Origin: Candidatus Eiseniibacteriota bacterium
Lineage (GTDB): Bacteria > Eisenbacteria > RBG-16-71-46 > JAGVPR01
Assembly (NCBI GenBank): GCA_020052115.1
Contig: JAGVPR010000372.1
Location: 1-6,108, forward strand
Direction: 5' to 3'
Length of the DNA stretch: 6,108 nucleotides
Below, piece by piece: positions 1 to 6,108 of this stretch. Below the pieces are notes generated by a model, which ran no database searches, had not been told where the DNA came from, and saw only the letters and a list, made by a program, of their open reading frames with translations. The number at the start of each line of letters is the position of its first letter. Within the stretch, counting starts at the first letter, position 1. A program made the translations under genes and the position numbers.

Positions 1-1
1 C

Positions 2-886
2 GTCGAGGGGTTGCGCATCGATCCGAAGGTGGACGCCGCCCTGTCGTGGCTGCCGCTCTATCACGACATGGGCCTGATCGGGTTCGTGCTCGCGCCTGTC
101 GTGGCGACGATCGGCACGACGGCGACGGGCTCGATTGACCCGCTCCCGGCATTGCTCGATCTGCGCGAGCGGCACGGATTCCGGCTGCACGCCGATGCGG
201 CGTACGGCGGGTACTTCACGCTGGCCGGAAACCTCGGCGCAACGGCGCAGAGCGCGTTCGAGAGGCTCGGTGAGGCCGATTCGATCGTCCTCGATCCGCA
301 CAAGCACGGGCTCCAACCTTACGGCTGCGGCTGCGTGCTCTTTCGCGATCCCGATGTCGGCCGTTTCTACAGGCACGATTCGCCGTACACCTACTTCAGC
401 TCCGGCGATCTGCATCTCGGCGAGATCAGCCTCGAGTGCTCGCGGCCGGGAGCATCGGCGGTCGCGCTGTGGGCGACGCAGAAGCTCCTGCCGCTCGCGA
501 AAGGCGGCGCGTTCGCCGGCGGGCTCGAAGCGGGCCGTGAAGCGGCGCTCGCTTTCTACGAGAAGCTCCGGGCCGACGCGCGTTTCGTCACGGCGATGCC
601 GCCGGAACTGGACATCGTCGTCTGGGCGGTGCGCGCGAGGAAGGCGAGCGACGCCTCGGAGGCTGCGCGGCGGATCTTCGCCGAGGCGGCCCGCCTCGAT
701 CTCCATCTCGCGCTGGCCGAGCTTCCGGTGCGATTCTTCGATCTGGATGCCGCGGGTGTCGTGTGCGACCGCGACACGATCGTCTGCCTTCGCTCCGTCC
801 TCATGAAGCCCGAGCACAAGGCGTGGATCAACCGGATCTGGAGCCGCCTGGATGAGGCGGCGAGCGCCCTGTCGCGGGGCGTTTGA
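2..886 (+). CDS. Chimeric frame: acyl-AMP ligase fragment joined to C-terminal part of a group II PLP decarboxylase (5' partial)
   Basis: The frame is open from the left edge, so the true start lies outside; the TTG at 11 is an internal Leu codon. Numbering from it, residues 12-30 (SWLPLYHDMGLIGFVLAPV) match the A4-region motif of AMP-forming acyl-CoA/fatty-acyl-AMP ligases. From about residue 29 the sequence changes to a COG0076-type PLP decarboxylase: VATIGTTATGSIDP, then HADAAYGG (Asp62 should contact the pyridine nitrogen), then DPHKHG with Lys98 as the expected Schiff-base lysine, then a normal C-terminal region ending in TGA. The ligase part lacks all motifs after A4, and the decarboxylase lacks roughly its first 200 or more residues, including much of the cofactor and substrate site. 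As written, neither enzyme should work. The decarboxylase substrate cannot be told. The domain calls are fairly secure; whether the fusion exists in the cell is not. A 159-base gap separates it from ilvE. Confidence 0.8.
   Translation, partial: VEGLRIDPKVDAALSWLPLYHDMGLIGFVLAPVVATIGTTATGSIDPLPALLDLRERHGFRLHADAAYGGYFTLAGNLGATAQSAFERLGEADSIVLDPHKHGLQPYGCGCVLFRDPDVGRFYRHDSPYTYFSSGDLHLGEISLECSRPGASAVALWATQKLLPLAKGGAFAGGLEAGREAALAFYEKLRADARFVTAMPPELDIVVWAVRARKASDASEAARRIFAEAARLDLHLALAELPVRFFDLDAAGVVCDRDTIVCLRSVLMKPEHKAWINRIWSRLDEAASALSRGV
92..103 (+). other. Junction between ligase-like and decarboxylase-like sequence
   Basis: Codons up to Ala-Pro at 92-97 continue the acyl-AMP ligase motif, and codons from Val-Val-Ala at 98-106 belong to the VVAT-GTT-TG strand-loop of group II PLP decarboxylases. 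Residues Ala-Pro-Val fit both families, so the exact joint can be placed only within about four codons. No insertion-sequence end, target duplication or linker is visible. Short shared sequence at the joint is what is expected from either microhomology recombination or an assembly error. Confidence 0.6.
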
Positions 887-901
887 CGCGGACCACGCGT
901 C
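885..901 (+). terminator. Short hairpin at the end of the decarboxylase frame, possible weak terminator
   Basis: GACGCG (885-890) and CGCGTC (896-901) are perfect inverted copies around a five-base loop, and the hairpin overlaps the TGA stop at 884-886. The bases that follow are GGGTTCCCCCTT, so there is no real T run. It may slow or end transcription, or it may be a chance product of high GC. Confidence 0.3.
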
Positions 902-1012
902 GGGTTCCCCCTTGCGTTTTCGGTCCGGAAGACGGAACGTCATAGCATCTTGGTTCTTCCCTCGGCCCCGTTTCGCTCCAGGTGATCGCGGTGCGGGGCG
1001 GCGCGGATCGAA

Positions 1013-1039
1013 GGGTGAGGGTGGGGTCGGAAAAGGGGG
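1013..1039 (+). promoter_or_regulatory. G-rich leader with strong ribosome binding site of ilvE
   Basis: Four G runs lie just before the ilvE start: 1013-1015, 1019-1021, 1023-1026 and 1035-1039. The last run, within AAAAGGGGG (1031-1039), is the Shine-Dalgarno sequence and sits six bases before the ATG at 1046, which settles that start. The loops are 3, 1 and 8 bases, so the stretch just misses the usual four-tract G-quadruplex rule (loops of 1-7). No convincing sigma70 promoter was found in the 159 bases before ilvE. Confidence 0.55.
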
Positions 1040-1045
1040 TCCAGC

Positions 1046-2116
1046 ATGGAGATCGCCGTTCGCACCGCACAATCGGAACCATCCCGGATCAAGTCGCTGC
1101 TCGAGCAGGAACTCGGGTTCGGCCGGATCTTCGCGGACCAGATGTTCTGCATGCGCTACACGGAAGGCACCGGCTGGCGTGACCCGGAGATCGTTCCTTA
1201 CGGGCCGCTCCCGCTCATGCCCTCCGCCATGGTGTTCCACTACGGCCAGGAGATCTTCGAGGGACAGAAGGCCTACCGCCGGGCCGACGGACGGATCGCC
1301 ATGTTCCGGCCCGAGGCCAACGCGGCGCGCTTCAACTCCTCCGCGCGCCGGATGGTGATGCCCGAGATCCCCGTGGATGTTCAGGTGAGGGCCACGCTGC
1401 AGCTCGTGGGCTGCCTGCGCGAATGGGTGCCGGAACCGCCTTCCGCGCTCTACATCCGGCCGACGATGATCGCCTCCGAGGCGGCCCTCGGCGTCCGGCC
1501 CGCGAAGGAATACATCTACTTCATTATCGGATCCCCCGTCGGCCCTTACTTCCCGAAGGGGTTCGCGCCGGTGCGCGTGAAGGCCGAAGGCCATTACGTG
1601 CGCGCCGCCGAGGGCGGCACGGGTGCCGCGAAGACCGGCGGGAACTACGCCGGAGCGCTTCGGGCGCAGACGGACGCGAAGAACGAAGGTTATGACGCCA
1701 TTCTGTGGCTCGATGCGAAGCACCATCGCTACATCGAGGAGATCGGCGCGATGAACATCCTCTTCGTTTTCGAAGGGAAGCTCATCACGTCGCCGCTCCT
1801 CGGCACCATCCTTCCCGGCATCACCCGCGAGTCCCTCCTGCGCATGGCGCGCGATGAAGGCCGCCCGGTCGAGGAGAGGCGCATGAGCATCGAGGAGGTC
1901 ACCGCGGGGATCGAGAAGGGCACCTTGACCGAGGCCTTCGGGGCCGGCACGGCCGCGGTCGTCACGCCGATTGGGACGATCGGTTGGGCGGGCAAGGACT
2001 ACGTCATCGGCGGCAACAAGCCGGGGCCTTTCACGCAGCACATCTACGACACGCTCACCGGCATCCAGTGCGGCAAGGTGAAGGATCCCTACGGCTGGGT
2101 GAGGACGATAGAGTAG
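1046..2116 (+). CDS. ilvE: Branched-chain amino acid aminotransferase, type II
   Basis: This 356-residue PLP fold-type IV aminotransferase exchanges amino groups between Val/Leu/Ile and 2-oxoglutarate, the last step of branched-chain synthesis and first of breakdown, in the cytoplasm. Residues 64-77 (FHYGQEIFEGQKAY) and FRP-N at 87-92 are signatures of the type II (eukaryote-like) branch. Lys196 in GGTGAAKTGGNYA is the expected Schiff-base lysine. Glu232 in IEEIGAMN is the expected partner of the pyridine nitrogen. The GTAAVVTP segment at 301-308 carries no CXXC pair, unlike the redox-switched mammalian enzymes. Length fits the family and the protein is complete. The start is set by AAAAGGGGG six bases upstream. 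It ends with TAG shortly before a hairpin terminator and appears to be transcribed alone or with the frame upstream. No attenuator or leader peptide was seen. Confidence 0.95.
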   Translation: MEIAVRTAQSEPSRIKSLLEQELGFGRIFADQMFCMRYTEGTGWRDPEIVPYGPLPLMPSAMVFHYGQEIFEGQKAYRRADGRIAMFRPEANAARFNSSARRMVMPEIPVDVQVRATLQLVGCLREWVPEPPSALYIRPTMIASEAALGVRPAKEYIYFIIGSPVGPYFPKGFAPVRVKAEGHYVRAAEGGTGAAKTGGNYAGALRAQTDAKNEGYDAILWLDAKHHRYIEEIGAMNILFVFEGKLITSPLLGTILPGITRESLLRMARDEGRPVEERRMSIEEVTAGIEKGTLTEAFGAGTAAVVTPIGTIGWAGKDYVIGGNKPGPFTQHIYDTLTGIQCGKVKDPYGWVRTIE

Positions 2117-2138
2117 CGTCCATCCCGTGGAATGAACG

Positions 2139-2171
2139 AAGACGCCGCCCGGGCGAACCGGGCGGCGTCTT
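2139..2171. terminator. Bidirectional intrinsic terminator between convergent genes
   Basis: AAGACGCCGCCCG (2139-2151) and its exact reverse complement CGGGCGGCGTCTT (2159-2171) form a 13-bp stem around a seven-base loop. On the plus strand it is followed by a short T-rich stretch (TTTGCTT) and on the minus strand by TCGTTCATT. It lies 22 bases after the ilvE stop and 23 bases after the stop of the minus-strand peptidase gene, so one hairpin can serve both. The U tracts are modest, but position and stem strength make the call good. Confidence 0.85.
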
Positions 2172-2194
2172 TGCTTGGAGCGCGGCGCCGTTCG

Positions 2195-5100
2195 TCAGCG
2201 CTTCGTCGTTTCCTTCCCGAACGCTTCGCGCGTCCGCGTGCGCGCCGGGCCGAAGTTGGGCTTCTGCGGTGGCTTCTCGGCGTGAAGCTTCATCACCTCG
2301 CCGATGCCGCGGTCGAGCTGCGCGTCCTCGCCGCGGGCCACCTCCTGCGGAAGGTTGTCAATCACGATGTCCGGATCAATGCCGTAGTTCTCGATGCTCC
2401 AGCCCCGCGAGTCCCACCACGCCGACTGCGGCTGGGTCAATATCCCTCCGTCCACCAGCGGGCGGAGCGCGCTGATCCCGACCACTCCGCCCCAGGTCCG
2501 CACGCCGATCACGGGCGCGAGCTTCTCCATCTGGATCACCGCCGGGAAGATGTCGCCGTCGGAGCCGGCGTACTGGTTCGTCAAGACGACGAACGGGCCG
2601 TTCAGGACCTTGTCCGGATACGTGCCGAGCCCGCTCCAGCGGCCGCGATTGAAGCTCACGAGGTGGCGGCGCAGGCGTTCGACGATCATCTGGGAGACCG
2701 CGCCGCCTCCGTTCCAGCGGGCGTCCACGACCATCCCTTCCTTGTCGAGCTGCGGATAGAACCACGTGTTGAACTCGATGAGACCGTGCTGCCACATGTC
2801 GGGGATGTGGATGTAGCCGATTCTGCCCCCGGTCTTCTCGGCCACGTACTCGCGGTTGAGACGCACCCAATCCGAGTAGCGCAGATCGCCCTCGGACCCC
2901 GTGGGAACCACGACGACTTCGCGTGAGCCTTCGCGCGCGGGCCGGCTGTTCACCGTGAGCACGACCGGCCGGTTCGCGAGATTCTCGAACGCGGAATCGA
3001 AGGAGCGGCCGGCCGCGAACGCTTGGTGGTTCACCTCGACGATGTACTCCCCTTCGGTGAGGTTGACGCCGGGCGCGGCGAGCGGCGAGACGATGTTGTC
3101 GGCCGGATCGCCGCGGTAGATGCGCGTCACCTTGTACGCGTCGCCTTCGCGCTGGACATCGGCGCCCAAGAGCCCGACGGAGACCTGCTCGGGATGCACG
3201 CCGGAATCGCCTCCCCATATGTAGGTGTGCGAGGTGTTCAGCTCGCCGATCACCTCGCCCAGCAGATCGCCGAGATCGCCCCGCGTCGAGAGGCGCGGCA
3301 GCAAGGTGGCGTAGTGGTCGCGGATTTTCTCCCAGTCCAGGCCGGCCATTCCCGCGTCCCAGTAGAAGTCGCGCTCGTTGCGCCATCCTTCGTAGAAGAT
3401 CTGCGCCCACTCCTCGCGCGGATCGAGATCAATGACGACGTCCTTCATCGAGACCTTCGCCTCGGAGAGATCGGGGCTCGCCTCATCGGCGCCCACGACG
3501 AAGAACTCGCCCTTGTTCTTCATGAGCGCGATCTTCCCGGCCTCGAGCGCGAGACGGTAGCCTCCGACGCCCTCGACGAACGGCTTCGCCTCCTTCTTCT
3601 CCAGATCGAACACCATCAGAGTGAGCTCGGGGCCGGGCTCCTCGAAGAGGGCGGGCTGCTCGGCGAAGCCCTTCAGGGGCGCAGAGAGATAGAACACCTT
3701 CTTGCCCGTGGCGAGGATCTCGAAGTAGTTGCCGTGATCAATCGGGAATTCGACGACGCGGTCCGCAAGGCCGTCGAAGTCTATCTTCACCGGCTCCGCG
3801 TCCTTCTTCTCCTCATCGCCGTCTTTCTTCTCGTCGTTCTTCTTGCTCTTCTTCTCCGCGTCCTTCTTCTCGTCACCCGAAGGAGGAAGCCCCTCGAGAT
3901 CCGCCAGCGGGTTCTTCACGTCCTTTCGAAGCAGGAGCATGTAGAGGCGTCCCCGTTTCGCCTCGACGTTGTTCCAGTCCTGCGAGCCGAGGATCGGATT
4001 CGTGGCGCGATTGCTCGCGAAGTAGAGATAGCGGCCTTCGGGATCCCATTGCGGCCCGTAATCGTCGGTGGTCGCGGTGGTGATCCGGCGCGCCTCTCCC
4101 GACTGCGTGTCGTAGATGTAGATGGATCCGTAGTTCGTGAAGTCGCGCTTGCTGTAGGCGAGCCAGCGCCCGTCGGGGCTCCACGCGTAGTCGAAGATCT
4201 CGGCCGAGACGGCCTGATCCACCTTGCGGGGCGGGCCGCCGGCGGCCGGAACGACGTAGATGGACTGGCTCTGGTCGCCGTAGGCGATCCACTTGCCGTC
4301 CGGGGAGAAGATCGCCGGGCCGTGCCACCCGTTCGCGCCGGCGGGCTTGACGACCCGCGGGGCGCCGCGACCCCAGGCGTCAATGACCCGGATCTCCTCC
4401 TCCTTCGGCTCGTCCGTCACGTAGACGATCTGCTTGCCTTCGGGGTCGAAGGAAGCCCAGCTCTCGCGGGCGCCGCTGCCGCGGGTCACGGGCAGCGTGA
4501 CGCCTTTCTTGACCGGCACCGAGAAGATCTCGCCGCGGCTCACGACGGCAAGCCGGTCGGCGTCGGGGGACACGTCGAACCAGGTGACGTACTGTCCGGC
4601 ATCCGGGTAGCGGACGCGCGTCAGGACGCGGTCGCTCGGAAGGTCAATCTCTACCTTGCGCGAGGTGTCGTCGCCGGGGTTGTAAAGATAGACATCGGCC
4701 CCGAGCGTGAAGACGACGCGGCCGTCGGGACCCATCGAAGCCTGGCGGGCGTCCCAGTCCGTGAAGCTCGTGCGCCGGCGGGCCTCGCTGCCGTCGGCGC
4801 GCATGGACCAGAGGTTCATCGTGCCGCCGCGGTCGCTGAGGAAGTAGACGAGCCCGCCGTGCCACATCGGATACGTGTCGTCGCCGTCGAAGCTCGTCAC
4901 CTTCTTGAAGTCGGCCTTGCGCGGATCGCCGACCCAGATGTCGGGAGCCGTGCCGCCGCGATAGCGCTTCCAGGTAGCCCTCTCCGCCGAGTTCCGGATG
5001 AAGGCCCAGAGTCCCGTCTGAGGATCCATGCTGATCCGGGCCGCGTAGCCGATCGGGAGCTTCTCCGGATCGCCGCCGGCCGCCGGGATCGAGAAGATGG

Positions 5101-5512
5101 AGGTCCCGCGCGCGGCCTCCGCGCGGCCGCTTCTGAACAGAACGCTTGCGCCGTCGGGCGTCCAGCCGACGACCTCGTCCACGCCCGGATGCCACGTGAG
5201 CCGCCGCGGCTCGCCGCCTTCGGCGGGGATGACGTAGACGTCCACGTTTCCGTCATACATGCCGCTGAATGCGATCCAGCGTCCGTCCGGGGAGAACTGC
5301 GGAAAGAACTCGGATCCAGGGTGCGTCGTGATGCGGTGGGCGGAGCCGCCGGAGTCCGGGGCCAGCCAAAGGTCTGCCTCGGCCGCGAAAACGATGCTGT
5401 TTCCGTGGATGTCCGGGTATCTGATGTAGGCGGGGCCGGCGATGGCGGGGACGGCCAGGAGGGCGGCGAGGGCGAGAATGACGGGCGGGACGACTCTGGA
5501 TCGGGGCCTCAT
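2195..5512 (-). CDS. Secreted tricorn-like protease, peptidase family S41 with beta-propellers and PDZ domain
   Basis: This 1105-residue serine peptidase is related to archaeal Tricorn, which trims oligopeptides. The ATG at 5512 was chosen over the in-frame one at 5569 because AGAGGA (5525-5520) sits seven bases before it and it begins a clean Sec signal peptide: MRPRSR, a hydrophobic stretch, and AIA at 23-25 as likely cleavage site. The mature protein should be periplasmic, unlike cytoplasmic Tricorn. At least eight TolB/PD40 motifs (near 73, 117, 260, 314, 355, 402, 444, 489) build two propellers. A Lys/Asp/Glu-rich linker covers 543-573, followed by a PDZ region at about 777-861 and the catalytic core. 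By comparison with Tricorn, the catalytic residues are Ser761-His762 (NTSHTYIWG), nucleophile Ser984-Asp985 (AGSDGD) and Glu1041 (SIENYGIDPD). DARWNGGG (930-937) is the S41 core motif. All key residues are present, so it is probably active. It ends at the shared terminator. Confidence 0.93.
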   Translation of the reverse strand: MRPRSRVVPPVILALAALLAVPAIAGPAYIRYPDIHGNSIVFAAEADLWLAPDSGGSAHRITTHPGSEFFPQFSPDGRWIAFSGMYDGNVDVYVIPAEGGEPRRLTWHPGVDEVVGWTPDGASVLFRSGRAEAARGTSIFSIPAAGGDPEKLPIGYAARISMDPQTGLWAFIRNSAERATWKRYRGGTAPDIWVGDPRKADFKKVTSFDGDDTYPMWHGGLVYFLSDRGGTMNLWSMRADGSEARRRTSFTDWDARQASMGPDGRVVFTLGADVYLYNPGDDTSRKVEIDLPSDRVLTRVRYPDAGQYVTWFDVSPDADRLAVVSRGEIFSVPVKKGVTLPVTRGSGARESWASFDPEGKQIVYVTDEPKEEEIRVIDAWGRGAPRVVKPAGANGWHGPAIFSPDGKWIAYGDQSQSIYVVPAAGGPPRKVDQAVSAEIFDYAWSPDGRWLAYSKRDFTNYGSIYIYDTQSGEARRITTATTDDYGPQWDPEGRYLYFASNRATNPILGSQDWNNVEAKRGRLYMLLLRKDVKNPLADLEGLPPSGDEKKDAEKKSKKNDEKKDGDEEKKDAEPVKIDFDGLADRVVEFPIDHGNYFEILATGKKVFYLSAPLKGFAEQPALFEEPGPELTLMVFDLEKKEAKPFVEGVGGYRLALEAGKIALMKNKGEFFVVGADEASPDLSEAKVSMKDVVIDLDPREEWAQIFYEGWRNERDFYWDAGMAGLDWEKIRDHYATLLPRLSTRGDLGDLLGEVIGELNTSHTYIWGGDSGVHPEQVSVGLLGADVQREGDAYKVTRIYRGDPADNIVSPLAAPGVNLTEGEYIVEVNHQAFAAGRSFDSAFENLANRPVVLTVNSRPAREGSREVVVVPTGSEGDLRYSDWVRLNREYVAEKTGGRIGYIHIPDMWQHGLIEFNTWFYPQLDKEGMVVDARWNGGGAVSQMIVERLRRHLVSFNRGRWSGLGTYPDKVLNGPFVVLTNQYAGSDGDIFPAVIQMEKLAPVIGVRTWGGVVGISALRPLVDGGILTQPQSAWWDSRGWSIENYGIDPDIVIDNLPQEVARGEDAQLDRGIGEVMKLHAEKPPQKPNFGPARTRTREAFGKETTKR
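3794..3886 (-). repeat. Charged low-complexity linker segment with 18-base direct repeat
   Basis: Within the tricorn-like gene this segment encodes about 31 residues made largely of Lys, Asp and Glu (protein 543-573). On the plus strand CTCCGCGTCCTTCTTCTC occurs exactly at 3794-3811 and again at 3854-3871, 60 bases apart, giving EKKDAE twice at a 20-residue distance with KKND/KKDGDE units between. It looks like slippage-grown sequence. It falls between the second propeller's last PD40 motif and the region leading to the catalytic part, so it is probably a flexible linker or surface loop. Confidence 0.8.
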
Positions 5513-5519
5513 AGGTGGA

Positions 5520-5525
5520 TCCTCT
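5520..5525 (-). promoter_or_regulatory. Ribosome binding site deciding the tricorn-like gene start
   Basis: Read on the minus strand, AGAGGA lies seven bases before the ATG at 5512. The in-frame ATG at 5569 would put 19 polar, Arg-rich residues in front of an otherwise ordinary signal peptide, so the downstream start is preferred. Confidence 0.7.
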
Positions 5526-5580
5526 CTGTTCCTCCGCGAGGGAGTCCTGGAAGCGTGACCGGTAAACACGAATCGAGGAG

Positions 5581-5609
5581 AGCGTAAGAACGTCTCCTCC
5601 GAGAAGCAA
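5581..5609 (-). promoter_or_regulatory. Weak candidate promoter for the tricorn-like gene
   Basis: On the minus strand TTGCTT (5609-5604) and TACGCT (5586-5581) are separated by 17 bases, giving an untranslated leader of about 60 bases. Each hexamer matches the sigma70 consensus at only three of six positions, though spacing is ideal. The real promoter may lie elsewhere in this divergent intergenic region. Confidence 0.2.
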
Positions 5610-5739
5610 GGGGCGGGGCTTGCGATGATGCCGTGCGCGCACCCACAGAATGCTAGGACGCGGCAGAGGCGCCTTCTGTTTCAACGGAATGCGGCCGGCG
5701 CGCCCGGAGCGCGCGCGGATCCCGGCGCCGAAGCAGCCC

Positions 5740-5767
5740 TTGATCTGGATCCGCCGGCGGCTATGAT
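5740..5767 (+). promoter_or_regulatory. Sigma70-type promoter of the response regulator gene
   Basis: TTGATC (5740-5745) and TATGAT (5762-5767) match the -35 and -10 consensus at four and five of six positions and are 16 bases apart. Transcription would begin near 5774, only about three bases before the ATG at 5777, so the message would be leaderless or nearly so. No purine-rich ribosome binding site is visible before that ATG, which agrees. Arms GCGGATCC (5715-5722) and GGATCCGC (5747-5754) flank the -35 element. Confidence 0.55.
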
Positions 5768-5776
5768 GGCCCTGCA

Positions 5777-6108
5777 ATGGAACAGACGGTCCTGATCGTC
5801 GAGGACGACGCAAAGATCGCCCAGCTCGTCGCGAAGAACCTCGAGGCGGCCGGGTTGAGGCCGGTCACGGCCGGCGACGGGCTGCGCGGGCTGGAGCTTT
5901 TCCGCAAGGCGCCGGCGGATCTCGTCATTCTCGATCTCATGCTCCCCGGGCTCGACGGCCTAGAGATCTGCCGCCGGATCCGCCGCGAGAGCCCGGTGCC
6001 GATCCTCATGCTGACCGCGCGCCGGGCCGAGTCCGACATCGTCCTCGGCCTGGAGGTCGGCGCGGACGACTACCTCGCGAAGCCGTTTCGCGTGCGCGAG
6101 CTGGTGGC
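5777..6108 (+). CDS. Response regulator, OmpR/PhoB-type receiver domain (3' partial)
   Basis: The visible 110 residues are an almost complete CheY-like receiver domain. Asp10-Asp11 form the acidic Mg2+ site (LIVEDD), Asp53 in LVILDLMLPGLDG is the phosphate acceptor, Thr80 in LMLTA is the switch residue, and Lys102 in LAKPF is the conserved lysine. The GADDYLAKPF-VREL ending is typical of the OmpR/PhoB family, so a winged-helix DNA-binding domain is expected beyond the window, followed perhaps by its histidine kinase; neither can be seen. The ATG at 5777 starts exactly where receiver domains begin, and no alternative in-frame start fits. Its signal and target genes are unknown. It is divergent from the tricorn-like gene and shares its 264-base upstream region, so regulation of that gene is possible but unproven. 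Confidence 0.93.
   Translation, partial: MEQTVLIVEDDAKIAQLVAKNLEAAGLRPVTAGDGLRGLELFRKAPADLVILDLMLPGLDGLEICRRIRRESPVPILMLTARRAESDIVLGLEVGADDYLAKPFRVRELV

Noticed and set aside
938..954. Similar strings CGTCATAGCAT upstream of ilvE and CGTCCTAGCAT (minus strand, about 5660-5650) upstream of the tricorn-like gene, as a shared promoter motif
   Set aside because: A ten-of-eleven match between two regions of this size is expected by chance about once, and neither has a -35 element at proper spacing.
2132..2926. 264-codon plus-strand frame starting after ilvE
   Set aside because: Its start lies in the terminator region, and nearly all of it is antisense to the C-terminal part of the tricorn-like gene with no domain content.
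5510..5569. Upstream ATG at 5569 as start of the tricorn-like gene
   Set aside because: The added residues are polar and Arg-rich, would bury the signal peptide, and no better ribosome binding site supports that start.
3023..5587. 854-codon open frame on the plus strand opposite the tricorn-like gene
   Set aside because: It is a mirror of a real high-GC gene: Val/Arg/Leu/Asp/Ala-rich, no recognisable domain, and the minus-strand frame has all catalytic motifs and a signal peptide.
5606..5623. Hairpin GCAAG / CTTGC around a G-rich loop as a riboswitch or terminator
   Set aside because: The stem has only five base pairs, there is no T run, and no riboswitch class is recognisable.
5633..5642. 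Perfect 10-base palindrome GTGCGCGCAC in the divergent region
   Set aside because: It is simple alternating GC sequence in a GC-rich region, with no second copy or promoter relation.

Overview
The window is GC-rich bacterial DNA with four genes. The genome looks Gram-negative: it encodes a large tricorn-type peptidase with a Sec signal peptide, which is common in high-GC environmental phyla such as Acidobacteriota, Gemmatimonadota and related lineages. The phylum cannot be fixed from this sequence alone, and the odd left edge would fit a metagenome-derived contig.

Layout: (1) 2-886 (+), an open frame entering from the left edge. Its first ~33 codons read as the core of an acyl-AMP/acyl-CoA ligase, and the rest is the C-terminal part of a group II PLP-dependent decarboxylase. 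The two are joined in frame at about 92-103. (2) 1046-2116 (+), a complete branched-chain amino acid aminotransferase (ilvE, type II) with a strong G-rich ribosome binding site. (3) A near-perfect hairpin at 2139-2171, a shared terminator between convergent genes. (4) 2195-5512 (-), a complete tricorn-like S41 peptidase with signal peptide, two beta-propellers, a charged linker, a PDZ domain and a catalytic core with all expected residues. (5) 5513-5776, a divergent intergenic region holding a good sigma70-type promoter. (6) 5777-end (+), the receiver domain of an OmpR-type response regulator, cut off by the window.

The genes do not form an obvious single pathway. IlvE makes or breaks down Val/Leu/Ile, the tricorn homologue probably degrades peptides in the periplasm, and the regulator starts a separate rightward unit.

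Two observations stand out. The first is the chimeric junction at the left end, which is either an assembly/recombination joint or a real in-frame fusion. The second is complete absence of the palindromic hexamer RTCGAY from the ~6 kb right of that junction. It is visible even in codon choice: every Ile-Asp pair uses ATT or ATA and every Val-Asp pair uses GTG. The only RTCGAY copy in the window (ATCGAT at 17-22) lies in the ligase-like stub, which agrees with that stub having another origin. No CRISPR array, transposon, tRNA or rRNA was found, and no clearly new multi-gene system.
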